DNA of 64,000 nucleotides from contig NZ_QGTD01000008.1 of the NCBI RefSeq assembly GCF_003176895.1, positions 372,001 to 436,000 of the forward strand. The letters run 5' to 3'. The DNA comes from Gracilibacillus dipsosauri (GTDB lineage: Bacteria > Bacillota > Bacilli > Bacillales > Amphibacillaceae). This document shows positions 43,404-52,284 of this stretch, piece by piece (position 1 is the stretch's first letter; each line of letters starts with the position of its first letter). The position numbers and the translations under genes were made by a program. The notes beneath the pieces were generated by a model that saw nothing but the letters and a program-made list of their open reading frames with translations, searched no databases and had not been told where the DNA came from.

Positions 43404-43422
43404 GTTAAAGAGGTAAGCAGAG

Positions 43423-43458
43423 AAGGGAAAGGATGTGATGATCTCCTTTCCCTTTTAA
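43423..43458 (+). terminator. Terminator after brxB
   Basis: AAGGGAAAGGA (43423-43433) pairs perfectly with TCCTTTCCCTT (43444-43454), followed by TTAATT. Confidence 0.8.
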
Positions 43459-43506
43459 TTGTAATATTTTCTGTTATTATCCTGAAGTTCACTGTTCGCA
43501 AGGAGT

Positions 43507-43620
43507 TTATTGGGAGATAAATGCTGATAATCCCATTGTGAATGTTGATAAAATCATTGCAGCAATCATAAGATAAACAATTAACTTAATTCTTCTTTGT
43601 CGTTTTGATTTTGATGCCAT
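43507..43620 (-). CDS. prli42: Stressosome-associated miniprotein Prli42-like
   Basis: 37 aa read by eye on the minus strand (ATG at 43620-43618, TAA at 43509-43507). A basic N-terminus (ASKSKRQRRIKL) is followed by one TM helix (IVYLMIAAMILSTFTMGLSAFI). A clear AAAAGGAGG lies 8 nt upstream of the start. Charge pattern and helix match Prli42, the miniprotein that anchors the stressosome in Listeria and occurs widely in Bacillaceae. The rest of the brxB-pepT gap (43459-43748) holds only its promoter and spacer. Confidence 0.72.
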   Translation of the reverse strand: MASKSKRQRRIKLIVYLMIAAMILSTFTMGLSAFISQ

Positions 43621-43748
43621 GCCGATAGCCTCCTTTTAGCAATACTACTATTTATTTTACATGGTATTTTATCATTGGACAAGTACATAATAGAATAAGA
43701 TTCCTCGTCGTGTATATAGAACAATTTAAATGAAAGGATGGAAATAGG

Positions 43749-44867
43749 ATGAATGATTTACGGATCGTACATCAATTTATTGAGCTCGTTCAAATTAATT
43801 CCGAAACGACAAAAGAGCGTGAGATAGCAGATTATATTTTAGATAAAATGAAGGATTTAGATCTTGAAGTATTAGAAGATGATAGTTACAAAGATACACA
43901 ACACGAAGCTGGAAATATAATTGGCAAATTAACTGGAAAAAACGAAAATGCGGACAAGATTTATTTCACTGCTCATATGGATACAGTAACACCAGGAAAT
44001 AATATTCAACCACAACAGAAGGATGGTTACATTATGTCAGATGGTAGCACCATACTAGGGGCGGATGATAAAGCAGGGATTGCAGCTATTTTTGAAACGA
44101 TTCATCTCCTAAAAGAAAAGGATATCGAACATGGAGACATCTATTTTGCTATTATGAGTGGAGAGGAATCAGGATTAGTAGGTTCAAGACATTTTGACAA
44201 AAAGCATTTACCAGTGGATTATGGATATGCATTGGATAGTGATGGAACGGTAGGTCATATCATCACTTCTGCCCCTTCTCAAGCAAAGATCTATGCTACT
44301 ATAACTGGTAAAGCGGCACACGCTGGTGTTCAACCCGAAAAAGGAGTCTCTGCTATTAGTATTACGGCCAAGGCGATTACTAAAATGTCACTTGGTCGTA
44401 TTGATGAAGAGACGACAGCGAACATTGGAAGTTTTGAAGGTCGAGGCCCTACAAACGTTGTATGTGATGAAGTGTTGCTAGTTGCAGAAGCTCGTTCCCT
44501 GTCAAAAGCTAAGCTAGATACGCAAGTAGAAATGATGACAAATGCGTTAAAAGAAACAGCAGAGCAAATGAACGGGAAAGCAAAGGTTAATGTAGAATAT
44601 ATGTATCCTGCATACCATTTTAGTAAAGAAGACAAAGTGGTTAGGAATGCAATGGAAGCAGTGACAAAGATTGGACGAACTCCAAAACTCGTGAAAAGTG
44701 GTGGAGGTAGTGATGCAAACCACTTATCCGGAAAAGGGATTCCTACAGTTAACTTAGCAATTGGATATGAAAATATCCATACCAAACATGAAAAAATGCC
44801 GGTAGAGGAATTATTAAAAATTCCAGAATTAATGATTGAAATCATTAAACAAGCAATTAAAAAGTAG
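43749..44867 (+). CDS. M20 family peptidase, tripeptidase T-like (YqjE)
   Basis: 372 aa. Zinc-site motifs in order: AHMDTVTPG, LGADDKAGIAA, MSGEESGLVGS, ALDSDG and the C-terminal NIHTKHEKMPVEEL. The lid/dimer domain (about 175-290) has ATITGKAAHAGVQPEKGVSAI. It corresponds to the B. subtilis YqjE peptidase T-like group of cytosolic aminotripeptidases. RBS AAAGGATGG. It is 9 nt upstream of dinB and probably co-transcribed. Confidence 0.9.
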   Translation: MNDLRIVHQFIELVQINSETTKEREIADYILDKMKDLDLEVLEDDSYKDTQHEAGNIIGKLTGKNENADKIYFTAHMDTVTPGNNIQPQQKDGYIMSDGSTILGADDKAGIAAIFETIHLLKEKDIEHGDIYFAIMSGEESGLVGSRHFDKKHLPVDYGYALDSDGTVGHIITSAPSQAKIYATITGKAAHAGVQPEKGVSAISITAKAITKMSLGRIDEETTANIGSFEGRGPTNVVCDEVLLVAEARSLSKAKLDTQVEMMTNALKETAEQMNGKAKVNVEYMYPAYHFSKEDKVVRNAMEAVTKIGRTPKLVKSGGGSDANHLSGKGIPTVNLAIGYENIHTKHEKMPVEELLKIPELMIEIIKQAIKK

Positions 44868-44876
44868 TGAGAGAAA

Positions 44877-45986
44877 ATGAATAAATGGTATCCGAAAAAT
44901 GGTCGTGTAATCTTACATGTTGATATGAATAGCTTTTATGCGTCTGTTGAAATTGCCGATGACCCTAACTTAAAAAACAAGCCTGTGGCAATAGCGGGAA
45001 ATCCAGATGAACGAAAAGGAATTATAGTAACAAGTAGTTATGAGGCAAGAAATAAAGGAGTAAAGACGACGATGCCTCTATGGGAAGCTAGAAAGCTATG
45101 TCCTGACTTAATAGTCATTCGTCCTAATTTCCCGCGCTATCGAGAAATTTCCCAACAAATCTTCAAGCATCTAGAAACGTACACAGAATTTGTGGAGCCA
45201 GTCTCTATAGATGAAGCCTATATGGATATAACAAAATGTGCACATATTGGCTCTCCTTTAGAAATCGCTAAAATGATTCGAGAGGAGCTTCGCAAGGAAC
45301 TAGGTTTACCATGTAGTATTGGTATTTCCCCGAATAAATTCTTGGCTAAAATGGCTTCTGATATGAAAAAACCAAATGGAATTACTATATTACGTAAAAG
45401 AGATGTTGAGACAAGGCTATGGCCACTACTATTAGAGCAAATGTATGGCGTTGGAAAAAAAACAGCGGAAAAATTACAGAAATATGATATTCATACTATC
45501 GGTGATTTAGTAAGAGCAGATACGCATGCTTTAAAAGCAATATTAGGGGTGAATGGGGAAAGGCTACAAGCAAGGGCGAAAGGAGAGGATCCACGACCAG
45601 TAGATCCTGATCAGGCGCAAGCATTTAAAAGTATAGGAAGTTCCATGACTTTTCCAATGGATATTGATGTGTATGATGAGCTTATTGTACAACTACAAGA
45701 CCTTTCTAAAAAGGTCGCTTTCCGGTTAGAAAGGAAAAAGGCAGTTGGAAATACCATTCAGCTTGTGATTCGTTATAACAATCGTCATACAGTTACACGC
45801 CGAATAAAATTACCTCATTTCATTGAGAAAGGGGAGCAGATCTTTTACTACAGTGAAACACTTTTAAGTAAGCATTGGAACGGTGAACCAGTTCGGTTAT
45901 TGGGCATAACGATGCAGAATACGGAAAAAAAGGATGAATTATTTTATCAAATTAATCTTTTTGATTACCTTGATGAACTTCCGTAG
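44877..45986 (+). CDS. dinB: DNA polymerase IV (Y family)
   Basis: 369 aa. Palm catalytic motifs HVDMNSFYASVE and VSIDEAYMDIT (acidic triad), fingers SSYEARNKGVKTTMPLWEA, the HhH thumb with MYGVGKKTAEKL, and a C-terminal little-finger domain. Corresponds to B. subtilis PolY1 (YqjH). It performs error-prone translesion synthesis. The terminal sequence QINLFDYL may act as a sliding-clamp-binding motif (QxxLF). The 3' end overlaps rnz tail-to-tail by 35 bp. Confidence 0.95.
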   Translation: MNKWYPKNGRVILHVDMNSFYASVEIADDPNLKNKPVAIAGNPDERKGIIVTSSYEARNKGVKTTMPLWEARKLCPDLIVIRPNFPRYREISQQIFKHLETYTEFVEPVSIDEAYMDITKCAHIGSPLEIAKMIREELRKELGLPCSIGISPNKFLAKMASDMKKPNGITILRKRDVETRLWPLLLEQMYGVGKKTAEKLQKYDIHTIGDLVRADTHALKAILGVNGERLQARAKGEDPRPVDPDQAQAFKSIGSSMTFPMDIDVYDELIVQLQDLSKKVAFRLERKKAVGNTIQLVIRYNNRHTVTRRIKLPHFIEKGEQIFYYSETLLSKHWNGEPVRLLGITMQNTEKKDELFYQINLFDYLDELP

Positions 45987-46902
45987 TTTTAATCAAAAAT
46001 TCGTCTAAATCGTTGGCGATTTGTGTATTAGTAAATACGGATTGTGCCTCCTGTAATAATTGATTGGACTCACTCTTATGAAATCTTGCGGAAATATGGG
46101 TTATAATTAACCGTTTTACTCTCGCTTCTTTAGCTAGATGGGCAGCTTGAATAGTGGTAGAATGAAAATAATCCCTTGCAAGCTGTCCTTGCTCCTTTGA
46201 AAAGGTCGCTTCATGAATGAGTAATGTTGCATTCTGCGCAAAAGCAATATGCTCCTCATTATACCTTGTATCACCGAATAAAACGATTACTCTTCCTTTT
46301 CTTGGCTTATCTATATATGGACTTGTATCGATTTCTTCCCCGCTTGGCAATGTTACAAAATCATTTTCTTTTATTTGTTGATAAACGGGGCCGGGTAATA
46401 TATTGTCTTTCTTTAACCGATCGACAAGCAATCTACCTGGCAAATCTTTTTCTTCCATACGAAAGCCGTAGCTTGTAATTCCGTGATCTAATTTTTTACA
46501 ATAGACTTTAAATTTACTATCCTCAAAAATTAAACCTTCTTCCAATTCTTTAAAATATATGGAATAAGAAAGCCTTGTGCCACTAATCTCTAAGCTAGTT
46601 TCCACAAATTCTCGGATACCTTTAGGACCATAGATAAAAACAGGCTCCCTACCAGCTTGAAATGCCCGACTGCTTAAAAAACCGGGGAGGCCAAAAATAT
46701 GATCACCATGAAGATGTGTGATAAAAATCTTATTAATCTTTCTAGGACTGACAGTTGTATGAAGTATTTGATGCTGGCTAGCTTCGCCACAATCAAACAT
46801 CCAAAATTCATTTAGTTCTTGTCGCAGATCTAACAGGATTGATGTAACATTTCGATTTTTGCTGGGCATTCCAGCTCCTGTACCGAGAAAAGTAACATTC
46901 AT
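45952..46902 (-). CDS. rnz: Ribonuclease Z
   Basis: 316 aa from the ATG at 46902, with AAGGA 9-11 nt upstream; ATG 46911 is too close to the site. Metallo-beta-lactamase fold: FLGTGAGMPSKNRNVTS, metal motif THLHGDHIFGLPGFL, exosite region, VLFGDTRYNEE and HEATF, and C-terminal ITHISARF. It matures tRNA 3' ends endonucleolytically. The minus-strand partner gene lies 12 nt upstream. Confidence 0.95.
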   Translation of the reverse strand: MNVTFLGTGAGMPSKNRNVTSILLDLRQELNEFWMFDCGEASQHQILHTTVSPRKINKIFITHLHGDHIFGLPGFLSSRAFQAGREPVFIYGPKGIREFVETSLEISGTRLSYSIYFKELEEGLIFEDSKFKVYCKKLDHGITSYGFRMEEKDLPGRLLVDRLKKDNILPGPVYQQIKENDFVTLPSGEEIDTSPYIDKPRKGRVIVLFGDTRYNEEHIAFAQNATLLIHEATFSKEQGQLARDYFHSTTIQAAHLAKEARVKRLIITHISARFHKSESNQLLQEAQSVFTNTQIANDLDEFLIKTTEVHQGNQKD

Positions 46903-46914
46903 TTGATTCATTCC

Positions 46915-47652
46915 TTAAGGGTTGGTTAATTTTTTTTTGATTTGTATAGCTAAGCTTGGTATATCCGTAAATAATCCGTGTGCGCCTAATCGCAACACTC
47001 GAGCTATCGAGAAAGGATGATTAACCGTATAGACAGCCGTATAAATTTTTTCTGCCTTGGCTTTTTCGACTAATCGCTTGGATAATAATCGGTAGCGAAT
47101 ATGAAGACCTGTAACCCCTAATTCTTTAGCAAGTTGGACCAGATCGGGATTTCTTCTACTTGTTAAATAGGAGTATGGTATTGCACAATTAAGCTTTTGC
47201 AGACGCTTAAGACTCTTAAAATTAAAAGTCGAGATGACAGAAAGTTTTTCCATCTTATGTGCTTGGATTCTTTCACAAACAATTTTTTCAATGTGCTCAT
47301 AATCAATGACACCATTTTTTAATTCTATATTCAGCTTTAACTTCTTCTTTTTATTCCATGCTAGTAACTGATCTAAAGTTGGGATGGTGGTATTGGAATA
47401 AGTAGAAGAAAACCATGACCCTGCATCTAATTCTTGGAGCTCTTTATATGTATAGTCTTGAACAAAACCAATTCCATCCGTCGTCCTTCTTACATTTTCA
47501 TCATGAATGAGTACTGGTATTTGATCCTTCGTTAGTTGAACATCTGTTTCAATACCATCTGCTCCTTGTTTAGCAGCTAGTTCAAAAGCAGGCATTGTAT
47601 TTTCTGGAGCTGCTTTACTTGCACCCCTATGTGCGTAAATAATTGGTGCCAT
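46915..47652 (-). CDS. Glycerophosphodiester phosphodiesterase family protein (YqiK-like)
   Basis: 245 aa cytosolic GDPD without signal peptide. Signature IYAHRGASKAAPENTMPAFELAAKQGADGIETDVQLTKD supplies the catalytic His and metal Glu/Asp, HDENVRRTTDG the second His, then LNIELK. TIM-barrel length is normal. It hydrolyses glycerophosphodiesters to glycerol 3-phosphate and alcohol. In an apparent operon with rnz; gldA lies divergently beyond 257 bp with no further gene. Confidence 0.92.
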   Translation of the reverse strand: MAPIIYAHRGASKAAPENTMPAFELAAKQGADGIETDVQLTKDQIPVLIHDENVRRTTDGIGFVQDYTYKELQELDAGSWFSSTYSNTTIPTLDQLLAWNKKKKLKLNIELKNGVIDYEHIEKIVCERIQAHKMEKLSVISTFNFKSLKRLQKLNCAIPYSYLTSRRNPDLVQLAKELGVTGLHIRYRLLSKRLVEKAKAEKIYTAVYTVNHPFSIARVLRLGAHGLFTDIPSLAIQIKKKLTNP

Positions 47653-47909
47653 TATAAATCCACTCCCGCCCTTTTAGTCTCCTCTGATTGTCTAGTATTT
47701 TTTATAAATTGTCAATGCTCTTAACATTCTTTACCTATTGTATTAATGATAGGACCTTTTTAGTCTTTATCCTTCGTTTTTGAGGTAATGTTTCGAATGG
47801 ATGAATAAAGCAAATTACACCTTAAGAGAAGTCTCTTCTTATCCCATGATTATTTCATTATAGGAAGGATAAACTAAAGTATCAATTAGTGAAAGGGTGT
47901 TAGCAGTAA

Positions 47910-49016
47910 ATGGAAAAAGTGTTTATTAGTCCAGCGAAATATGTTCAAGGTAAAAATGTAATAGAAAATATTAGTCAATATGTAAAGGGAATGGGAGATC
48001 AAACCATTGTCATGGCAGATGAATTAGTTTGGGACATTGCGGGACATAAAGTAGTCAATGAATTAAAAAAAGGAAGTATTAAGTCCGAAGAGGTATTATT
48101 TAAGGGAGAGGCATCAAAGGAAGAGATTAACCGTATCTCACAAACCGCAAAGGATACAGGGGCAACTATAGTTGTAGGTGTAGGTGGTGGTAAAACCCTA
48201 GATACTGCAAAAGCAGTAGCAGATGACCTTGATGCCTATACGGTTATTATACCAACCGCTGCCTCTGCAGATGCACCAACTAGTGCACTTTCTGTCGTTT
48301 ATTCCGATGACGGCATTTTCGAGTCCTATCGCTTCTATAATCGGAATCCTGATTTAATCCTAGTAGATACAAAGGTGATTGCAGAAGCACCGCCACGACT
48401 TTTAACTTCTGGTATCGCGGATGCTATGGCGACCTGGATTGAAGCAAGAAGTGTTATTCGGTTCGGGGGAAAGACAATGGCTGGTGGTGCAACAACAATT
48501 GCTGCAGAAGCAATTGCAGAAAAATGTGAGGAAACGTTATTTAAATATGGCCATCTAGCTTATGAATCAGCAAAAGCCAAAGTAGTAACACCTGCACTAG
48601 AGTATATCGTGGAAGCTAATACATTACTTAGTGGACTAGGCTTTGAGAGTGGGGGATTGGGAGCTGCACATGCTATTCATAATGGTTTTACGGCACTTAA
48701 AGGAGATATACACCACTTAACTCACGGGGAAAAGGTAGCTTTTGGTACATTAGTGCAGTTAGCCTTAGAAAAGCATAGACTAGAAGAAATTGAAAAATAT
48801 CTTGGATTTTTTATTAGTCTGGATTTACCTGTAACGTTAGCTGATATCAAACTGAAGGATGCTACTAGAGAAGATATTATGAAAGTGGCAAAAGCTGCAA
48901 CCATTGATGGCGAGACCATTCACCAAGCATTTCATATTACAGCAGATCAGGTAGTGGACGCGATCTTTGCTGCCGATCAGTACGCTAAAGCATATAAGAA
49001 AAAGCAGCAGTTATAA
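47910..49016 (+). CDS. gldA: Glycerol dehydrogenase
   Basis: 368 aa iron/zinc-type polyol dehydrogenase. NAD-binding [16 protein letters not shown] and [17 protein letters not shown], zinc ligands in [12 protein letters not shown] (Asp), [12 protein letters not shown] (His) and [13 protein letters not shown] (His). It oxidises glycerol to dihydroxyacetone with NAD+. RBS GAAAGGGTG. A strong terminator follows. Confidence 0.95.
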   Translation: MEKVFISPAKYVQGKNVIENISQYVKGMGDQTIVMADELVWDIAGHKVVNELKKGSIKSEEVLFKGEASKEEINRISQTAKDTGATIVVGVGGGKTLDTAKAVADDLDAYTVIIPTAASADAPTSALSVVYSDDGIFESYRFYNRNPDLILVDTKVIAEAPPRLLTSGIADAMATWIEARSVIRFGGKTMAGGATTIAAEAIAEKCEETLFKYGHLAYESAKAKVVTPALEYIVEANTLLSGLGFESGGLGAAHAIHNGFTALKGDIHHLTHGEKVAFGTLVQLALEKHRLEEIEKYLGFFISLDLPVTLADIKLKDATREDIMKVAKAATIDGETIHQAFHITADQVVDAIFAADQYAKAYKKKQQL

Positions 49017-49028
49017 TTTGATTAAAAG

Positions 49029-49073
49029 AATGTGACCTTATGGGTAGGTTAACGAATCAGGTCACATTTTTTT
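49029..49073 (+). terminator. Terminator after gldA
   Basis: AATGTGACCT (49029-49038) pairs with AGGTCACATT (49059-49068), followed by seven T. Read on the minus strand the same hairpin is followed by TTCTTTTAAT, so it could also end a transcript arriving from 49.4 kb. Confidence 0.85.
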
Positions 49074-49084
49074 GTAAGGTAAGA

Positions 49085-49345
49085 CAGATAAAAATATGAT
49101 CCCAAAGAAAAAGAGAAGCGCATTGGGCAACGTCCACGACGCGCCTAGAAAATAGGTAGGCGACTTCCCGCACCACCCTGCGATAAGTCATCATCGGTTT
49201 TAAATGTGAATGAAGGCTGACTAAATACGGATTGTGCGTCCAATGTCGGCATACCCCTATGAAGGGACATATTTCCATAATCTCAGTTGTGCACTCCGTC
49301 GCTACGTTTCTAAACGGTCGCCCAGCGCTTTTATTGCTGCCATGC
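49085..49345 (-). ncRNA. GC-richer, fold-prone intergenic segment; candidate ncRNA or repeat
   Basis: Much richer in G+C than its surroundings. AGCGC...GGGC (around 49117-49128) can pair with GCCC-AGCGC (49319-49327), closing the whole segment. Inside are CGCCTA/TAGGCG (49142-49147, 49157-49162), CGTC/GACG (49131-49141), ATTG/CAAT and CCC/GGG hairpins. On the minus strand a promoter-like TTGATC (49418-49413) and TATAAT (49394-49389), 18 bp apart, would transcribe it. The 96-codon minus-strand frame across it shows no protein character. Identity unknown; it could instead be a dispersed intergenic repeat. Confidence 0.4.
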
Positions 49346-49404
49346 ATGTATGTGTTTACTGACTAAGTCTTCGCTATATGGTAAAATAATTATAGGTGAT
49401 GTGA

Positions 49405-50196
49405 ATGAAATCGATCAATGGCAAAAAGGTTTTAATAACCGGGGCATCAAATGGTATTGGTGCTGCAGTGGCCCTTGAGCTTGCAAAAAGAGGGGCCATT
49501 CCGATTATGGTAGCTAGATCAAAAGACAAATTACAAACATTACAAAATAGATTAAAGGAAGATTTTCAAATTGAAGCTACGTACTATCCGGTTGATCTAC
49601 TAAACCTTTCAGAGTGGAAACAAGTGATAGAACGAATAAAAATCGAAAATGTAGCGATAGATGCCATTATCAATAATGCAGGGATAGGTTTATTTGAATC
49701 ATTAGACAAGATCGAGTGGAAAGAAGTAGAGAAAATGCTAAGACTTAATAACAAAGCATTAATATATACGACACATGCTTTTTTGCATCGGTTGAAACAG
49801 CGCCCAGAAGCTCACATTATTAATATAGCTTCACAAGCTGGCAAAATTGCCACACCAAAGTCTGCTGTTTATAGTGCAACGAAGTCTGGCGTGATCAGCT
49901 TTTCCAATGCTTTACGTCTCGAATTAATCGATACAAACATTCGAGTGATGACTGTTAATATTGGGCCTGTGAAAACAAACTTCTTTGACCATGCAGATCC
50001 ATCAGGTAGTTACCAAAATAATGTAGCGAAATATATGTTAGAGGCAGATTATGTGGCCAAGAAGATAGTCCAAGCAATGTTCACGAAAAAAAGGGAGATC
50101 AATTTGCCATACTGGATGCAAGTAGGCGCGATTGTTTATCAACTTTTTCCAGCAACGATGGAAAAAGTTCTGCATAAGCAATTTCATTCAAAATAG
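49405..50196 (+). CDS. yqjQ: Short-chain dehydrogenase/reductase (YqjQ-like)
   Basis: 263 aa classical SDR: cofactor motif GASNGIGAAVALELAKRG with ARSKDK suggesting NADP, then NNAGIGLFES, catalytic Ser in IINIASQAGK, and YSATK (Tyr/Lys). The substrate cannot be deduced. The C-terminal extension (YWMQVGAIVYQLFPATMEKVLHK) may be a membrane-associated helix, as in the dltE-like group. RBS AGGTGAT. It is followed after 14 nt by an IscA-like gene. Confidence 0.88.
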   Translation: MKSINGKKVLITGASNGIGAAVALELAKRGAIPIMVARSKDKLQTLQNRLKEDFQIEATYYPVDLLNLSEWKQVIERIKIENVAIDAIINNAGIGLFESLDKIEWKEVEKMLRLNNKALIYTTHAFLHRLKQRPEAHIINIASQAGKIATPKSAVYSATKSGVISFSNALRLELIDTNIRVMTVNIGPVKTNFFDHADPSGSYQNNVAKYMLEADYVAKKIVQAMFTKKREINLPYWMQVGAIVYQLFPATMEKVLHKQFHSK

Positions 50197-50210
50197 GGGA
50201 GGTAGCAATT

Positions 50211-50531
50211 ATGGAATTGACGATTACGAAAGATGCACTTCAAAAAATTAATACTCTAAATGATCGAAAGAAAGAGTGGATTCATTTAGCTTATGATACG
50301 GAAGATTGTGGTTGTGGGGTAAATGGTATGCCTACCTTTGAACTAAAGGATCAGATCGAGGACAATGAGAAGCGTGTTTCTTGTGATCAGTTTTCTGTTA
50401 GTGTCCATTACCAGCAAGCAGTGTTTTTTGCTAAAGAAATGACCCTTGACTTTAATGGACAAACCTTTCGACTATCCAGTCCTGAAGGGGTGCTAAACCC
50501 ATTTATTCCACCATCTGTAATAGGTCACTAA
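50211..50531 (+). CDS. yqkB: IscA/HesB-like iron-sulfur family protein (YqkB)
   Basis: 106 aa. It belongs to the FeS-biogenesis HesB-like fold group represented by B. subtilis YqkB (107 aa). Cys residues occur in EDCGCGVNGMP near residue 36 and one at VSCDQF; the canonical IscA C-terminal CGCG is absent. It may not be a true cluster carrier. RBS GGGGAGG. A terminator follows. Confidence 0.82.
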   Translation: MELTITKDALQKINTLNDRKKEWIHLAYDTEDCGCGVNGMPTFELKDQIEDNEKRVSCDQFSVSVHYQQAVFFAKEMTLDFNGQTFRLSSPEGVLNPFIPPSVIGH

Positions 50532-50544
50532 TAAGTGCAATCAA

Positions 50545-50586
50545 AAAAGTCGGTTTCTATTTACAAGGAACCGACTTTCATTTTGT
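50545..50586 (+). terminator. Terminator after yqkB
   Basis: AAAGTCGGTT (50547-50556) pairs with AACCGACTTT (50569-50578), followed by CATTTTG. It also lies downstream of the convergent yqkF, 80 bp away. Confidence 0.75.
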
Positions 50587-50668
50587 TAACATTTTACATC
50601 AATATGACTACTCCTACTGCCCGAAATGATGATTTTACTACTTCTTCTAATTGGGATAGAACCCCTAT

Positions 50669-51583
50669 TTATCGATGCTTTTCATATTTATTCTGTTTGG
50701 CAATATGAGCCACTTGTTCGAGTTGAGCTGTTGTAAAAGATTGTTCCAATGCTTTTACATTTTCGCTTAATTGAGTAGAGGAACTAGCCCCAGCTACAAT
50801 GGAGGATACTGCCCCATTTTGGAGAGCATATTGGATGGCTAAACCGGTCAAAGTCTGGTCCCTATTTAGTAGATCAATTAATTGCTTTATCGTGGAGAGT
50901 AGCTCATCCTGACGATAATCCAGATAGCCTTTCTGTGCTTTCGCTTGAGTAATCGATAAGGCATCCTTTGTAAGCATGCCTTTAGCAAGACTACCCCTAG
51001 TAACAACACTAATTTTTTGTTTCTGTAATAGTGGTAGTATCTCTTCTTCTGCTCTACGATCAAAAATACTATATTGCATCATGACACTTTGGATGCTTGC
51101 TTTATTGACAAACTGCTTAATGACATTAGGACGAATCGAAGAGATACCATAATAACGAATGACCCCTTCTTCGACGAGTTCTTCGAATGCTTCAATTGTT
51201 TCATCGATTGGATCCTCTATTGTTCCACCATGTAATTGGTATAAATCAATATGATCTGTTTGAAGACGCTTGAGACTACTTTTCACCTGTGATTTTATGT
51301 AAGCTTTTGACGGATCCCAATACCAGCTTCCATCTTCCTTCAGATGATTGCCAACCTTTGTAGCTAAAACAATATCATTTCTTCTTTTTTTAATAGCTTC
51401 TCCGACTATTTCTTCATTTCTACCTTGATCATATAAATCGGCAGTATCTAAATAATTGATTCCATAGTCGAGAGCTTGATCGATTATATAATTGGCTTGC
51501 TTTCGTTCCGTGCCGAGTGACATACATCCTAGAGCCAGCTCCGATACATATAAATTAGAGTCACCTAACTGTACCTTCCTCAT
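50669..51583 (-). CDS. yqkF: Aldo/keto reductase (YqkF-like)
   Basis: 304 aa (beta/alpha)8 AKR. Catalytic Asp/Tyr in YLDTADLYDQGRNEEIVGEAI, Lys in VLATKVG, and His in DLYQLHGG. The C-terminal NADPH site is IVAGASSSTQLSENVKAL. It resembles B. subtilis YqkF, an NADPH-dependent reductase of unknown physiological substrate. Divergent from nudF, as in B. subtilis. Confidence 0.92.
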   Translation of the reverse strand: MRKVQLGDSNLYVSELALGCMSLGTERKQANYIIDQALDYGINYLDTADLYDQGRNEEIVGEAIKKRRNDIVLATKVGNHLKEDGSWYWDPSKAYIKSQVKSSLKRLQTDHIDLYQLHGGTIEDPIDETIEAFEELVEEGVIRYYGISSIRPNVIKQFVNKASIQSVMMQYSIFDRRAEEEILPLLQKQKISVVTRGSLAKGMLTKDALSITQAKAQKGYLDYRQDELLSTIKQLIDLLNRDQTLTGLAIQYALQNGAVSSIVAGASSSTQLSENVKALEQSFTTAQLEQVAHIAKQNKYEKHR

Positions 51584-51738
51584 CTACAAACATCCTCTCT
51601 TTATATAAATGGCTGTTCTTTTTCATTGTATATATAGCGATTAAGAAATACAATAATTGTAGCTCATCTGTAATGAGTGTAGATTATGTAGTAGAAGTAT
51701 ATTGTGGAACTAACTGTAGACAAAGGAGCTTATGTGTA

Positions 51739-52281
51739 GTGAATTTAGAAGAAAAAACAATCCAAACAAAAGAAATTTTTGATGGCAAAATTATTAAGGT
51801 GCAGGTGGAGGATGTTACACTACCGAATGGGCATACTTCCAAACGAGAAATTATTAAGCATCCGGGAGCCGTTGCCGTAATTCCAATTACGAAGGATAAT
51901 AAAATCATATTTGTGAAACAATATCGAAAACCGTTAGAAAAGGTTTTAGTAGAAATCCCTGCTGGTAAATTAGAAGAAGGAGAAGCACCAATTACTACAG
52001 CTCTTCGTGAGTTAGAGGAAGAAACCGGCTATACAACGAAGTCGTTACATTATGTAACATCCTTCTATACTTCACCAGGCTTTGCAGACGAGATTATTTA
52101 TTTATATGAAACGAGCGATCTAGAGAAACTAGAGGTTGAAAAACAGCTGGATGAAGATGAATTTGTCGAGCTATTAGAATTAACATTAGAAGAAGCAGAG
52201 CATTTAATACAAAGTCAAGAAATACATGATGCGAAAACTGCTTATGCAATCCTTTATTTAAAAAGCAAAGGTATGAGATAA
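51739..52281 (+). CDS. nudF: ADP-ribose pyrophosphatase NudF (Nudix)
   Basis: 180 aa. Nudix box: GKLEEGEAPITTALRELEEETGY. The family-typical N-terminus LEEKTI...FDGKIIKVQVEDVTLPNG and the signature FYTSPGFADEIIYLYE are present. It hydrolyses ADP-ribose to AMP and ribose 5-phosphate. The GTG at 51739 (AAAGGAG 10 nt upstream) gives the family start; the frame is open 66 nt further up without homology. It is 3 nt from the next gene. Confidence 0.93.
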   Translation: MNLEEKTIQTKEIFDGKIIKVQVEDVTLPNGHTSKREIIKHPGAVAVIPITKDNKIIFVKQYRKPLEKVLVEIPAGKLEEGEAPITTALRELEEETGYTTKSLHYVTSFYTSPGFADEIIYLYETSDLEKLEVEKQLDEDEFVELLELTLEEAEHLIQSQEIHDAKTAYAILYLKSKGMR

Positions 52282-52284
52282 AAC

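Noticed and set aside
46028-49241. 16-nt identity TAAATACGGATTGTGC shared by rnz and the 49.2-kb segment
   Set aside because: A single exact 16-mer match is near what chance allows in 64 kb of AT-rich DNA, and the flanks do not match.
49057-49347. 96-codon minus-strand open frame in the gldA-yqjQ gap
   Set aside because: Composition is Cys/Arg/His-rich without domain character, there is no ribosome-binding site, and it coincides with a fold-prone GC-richer segment; treated as non-coding.
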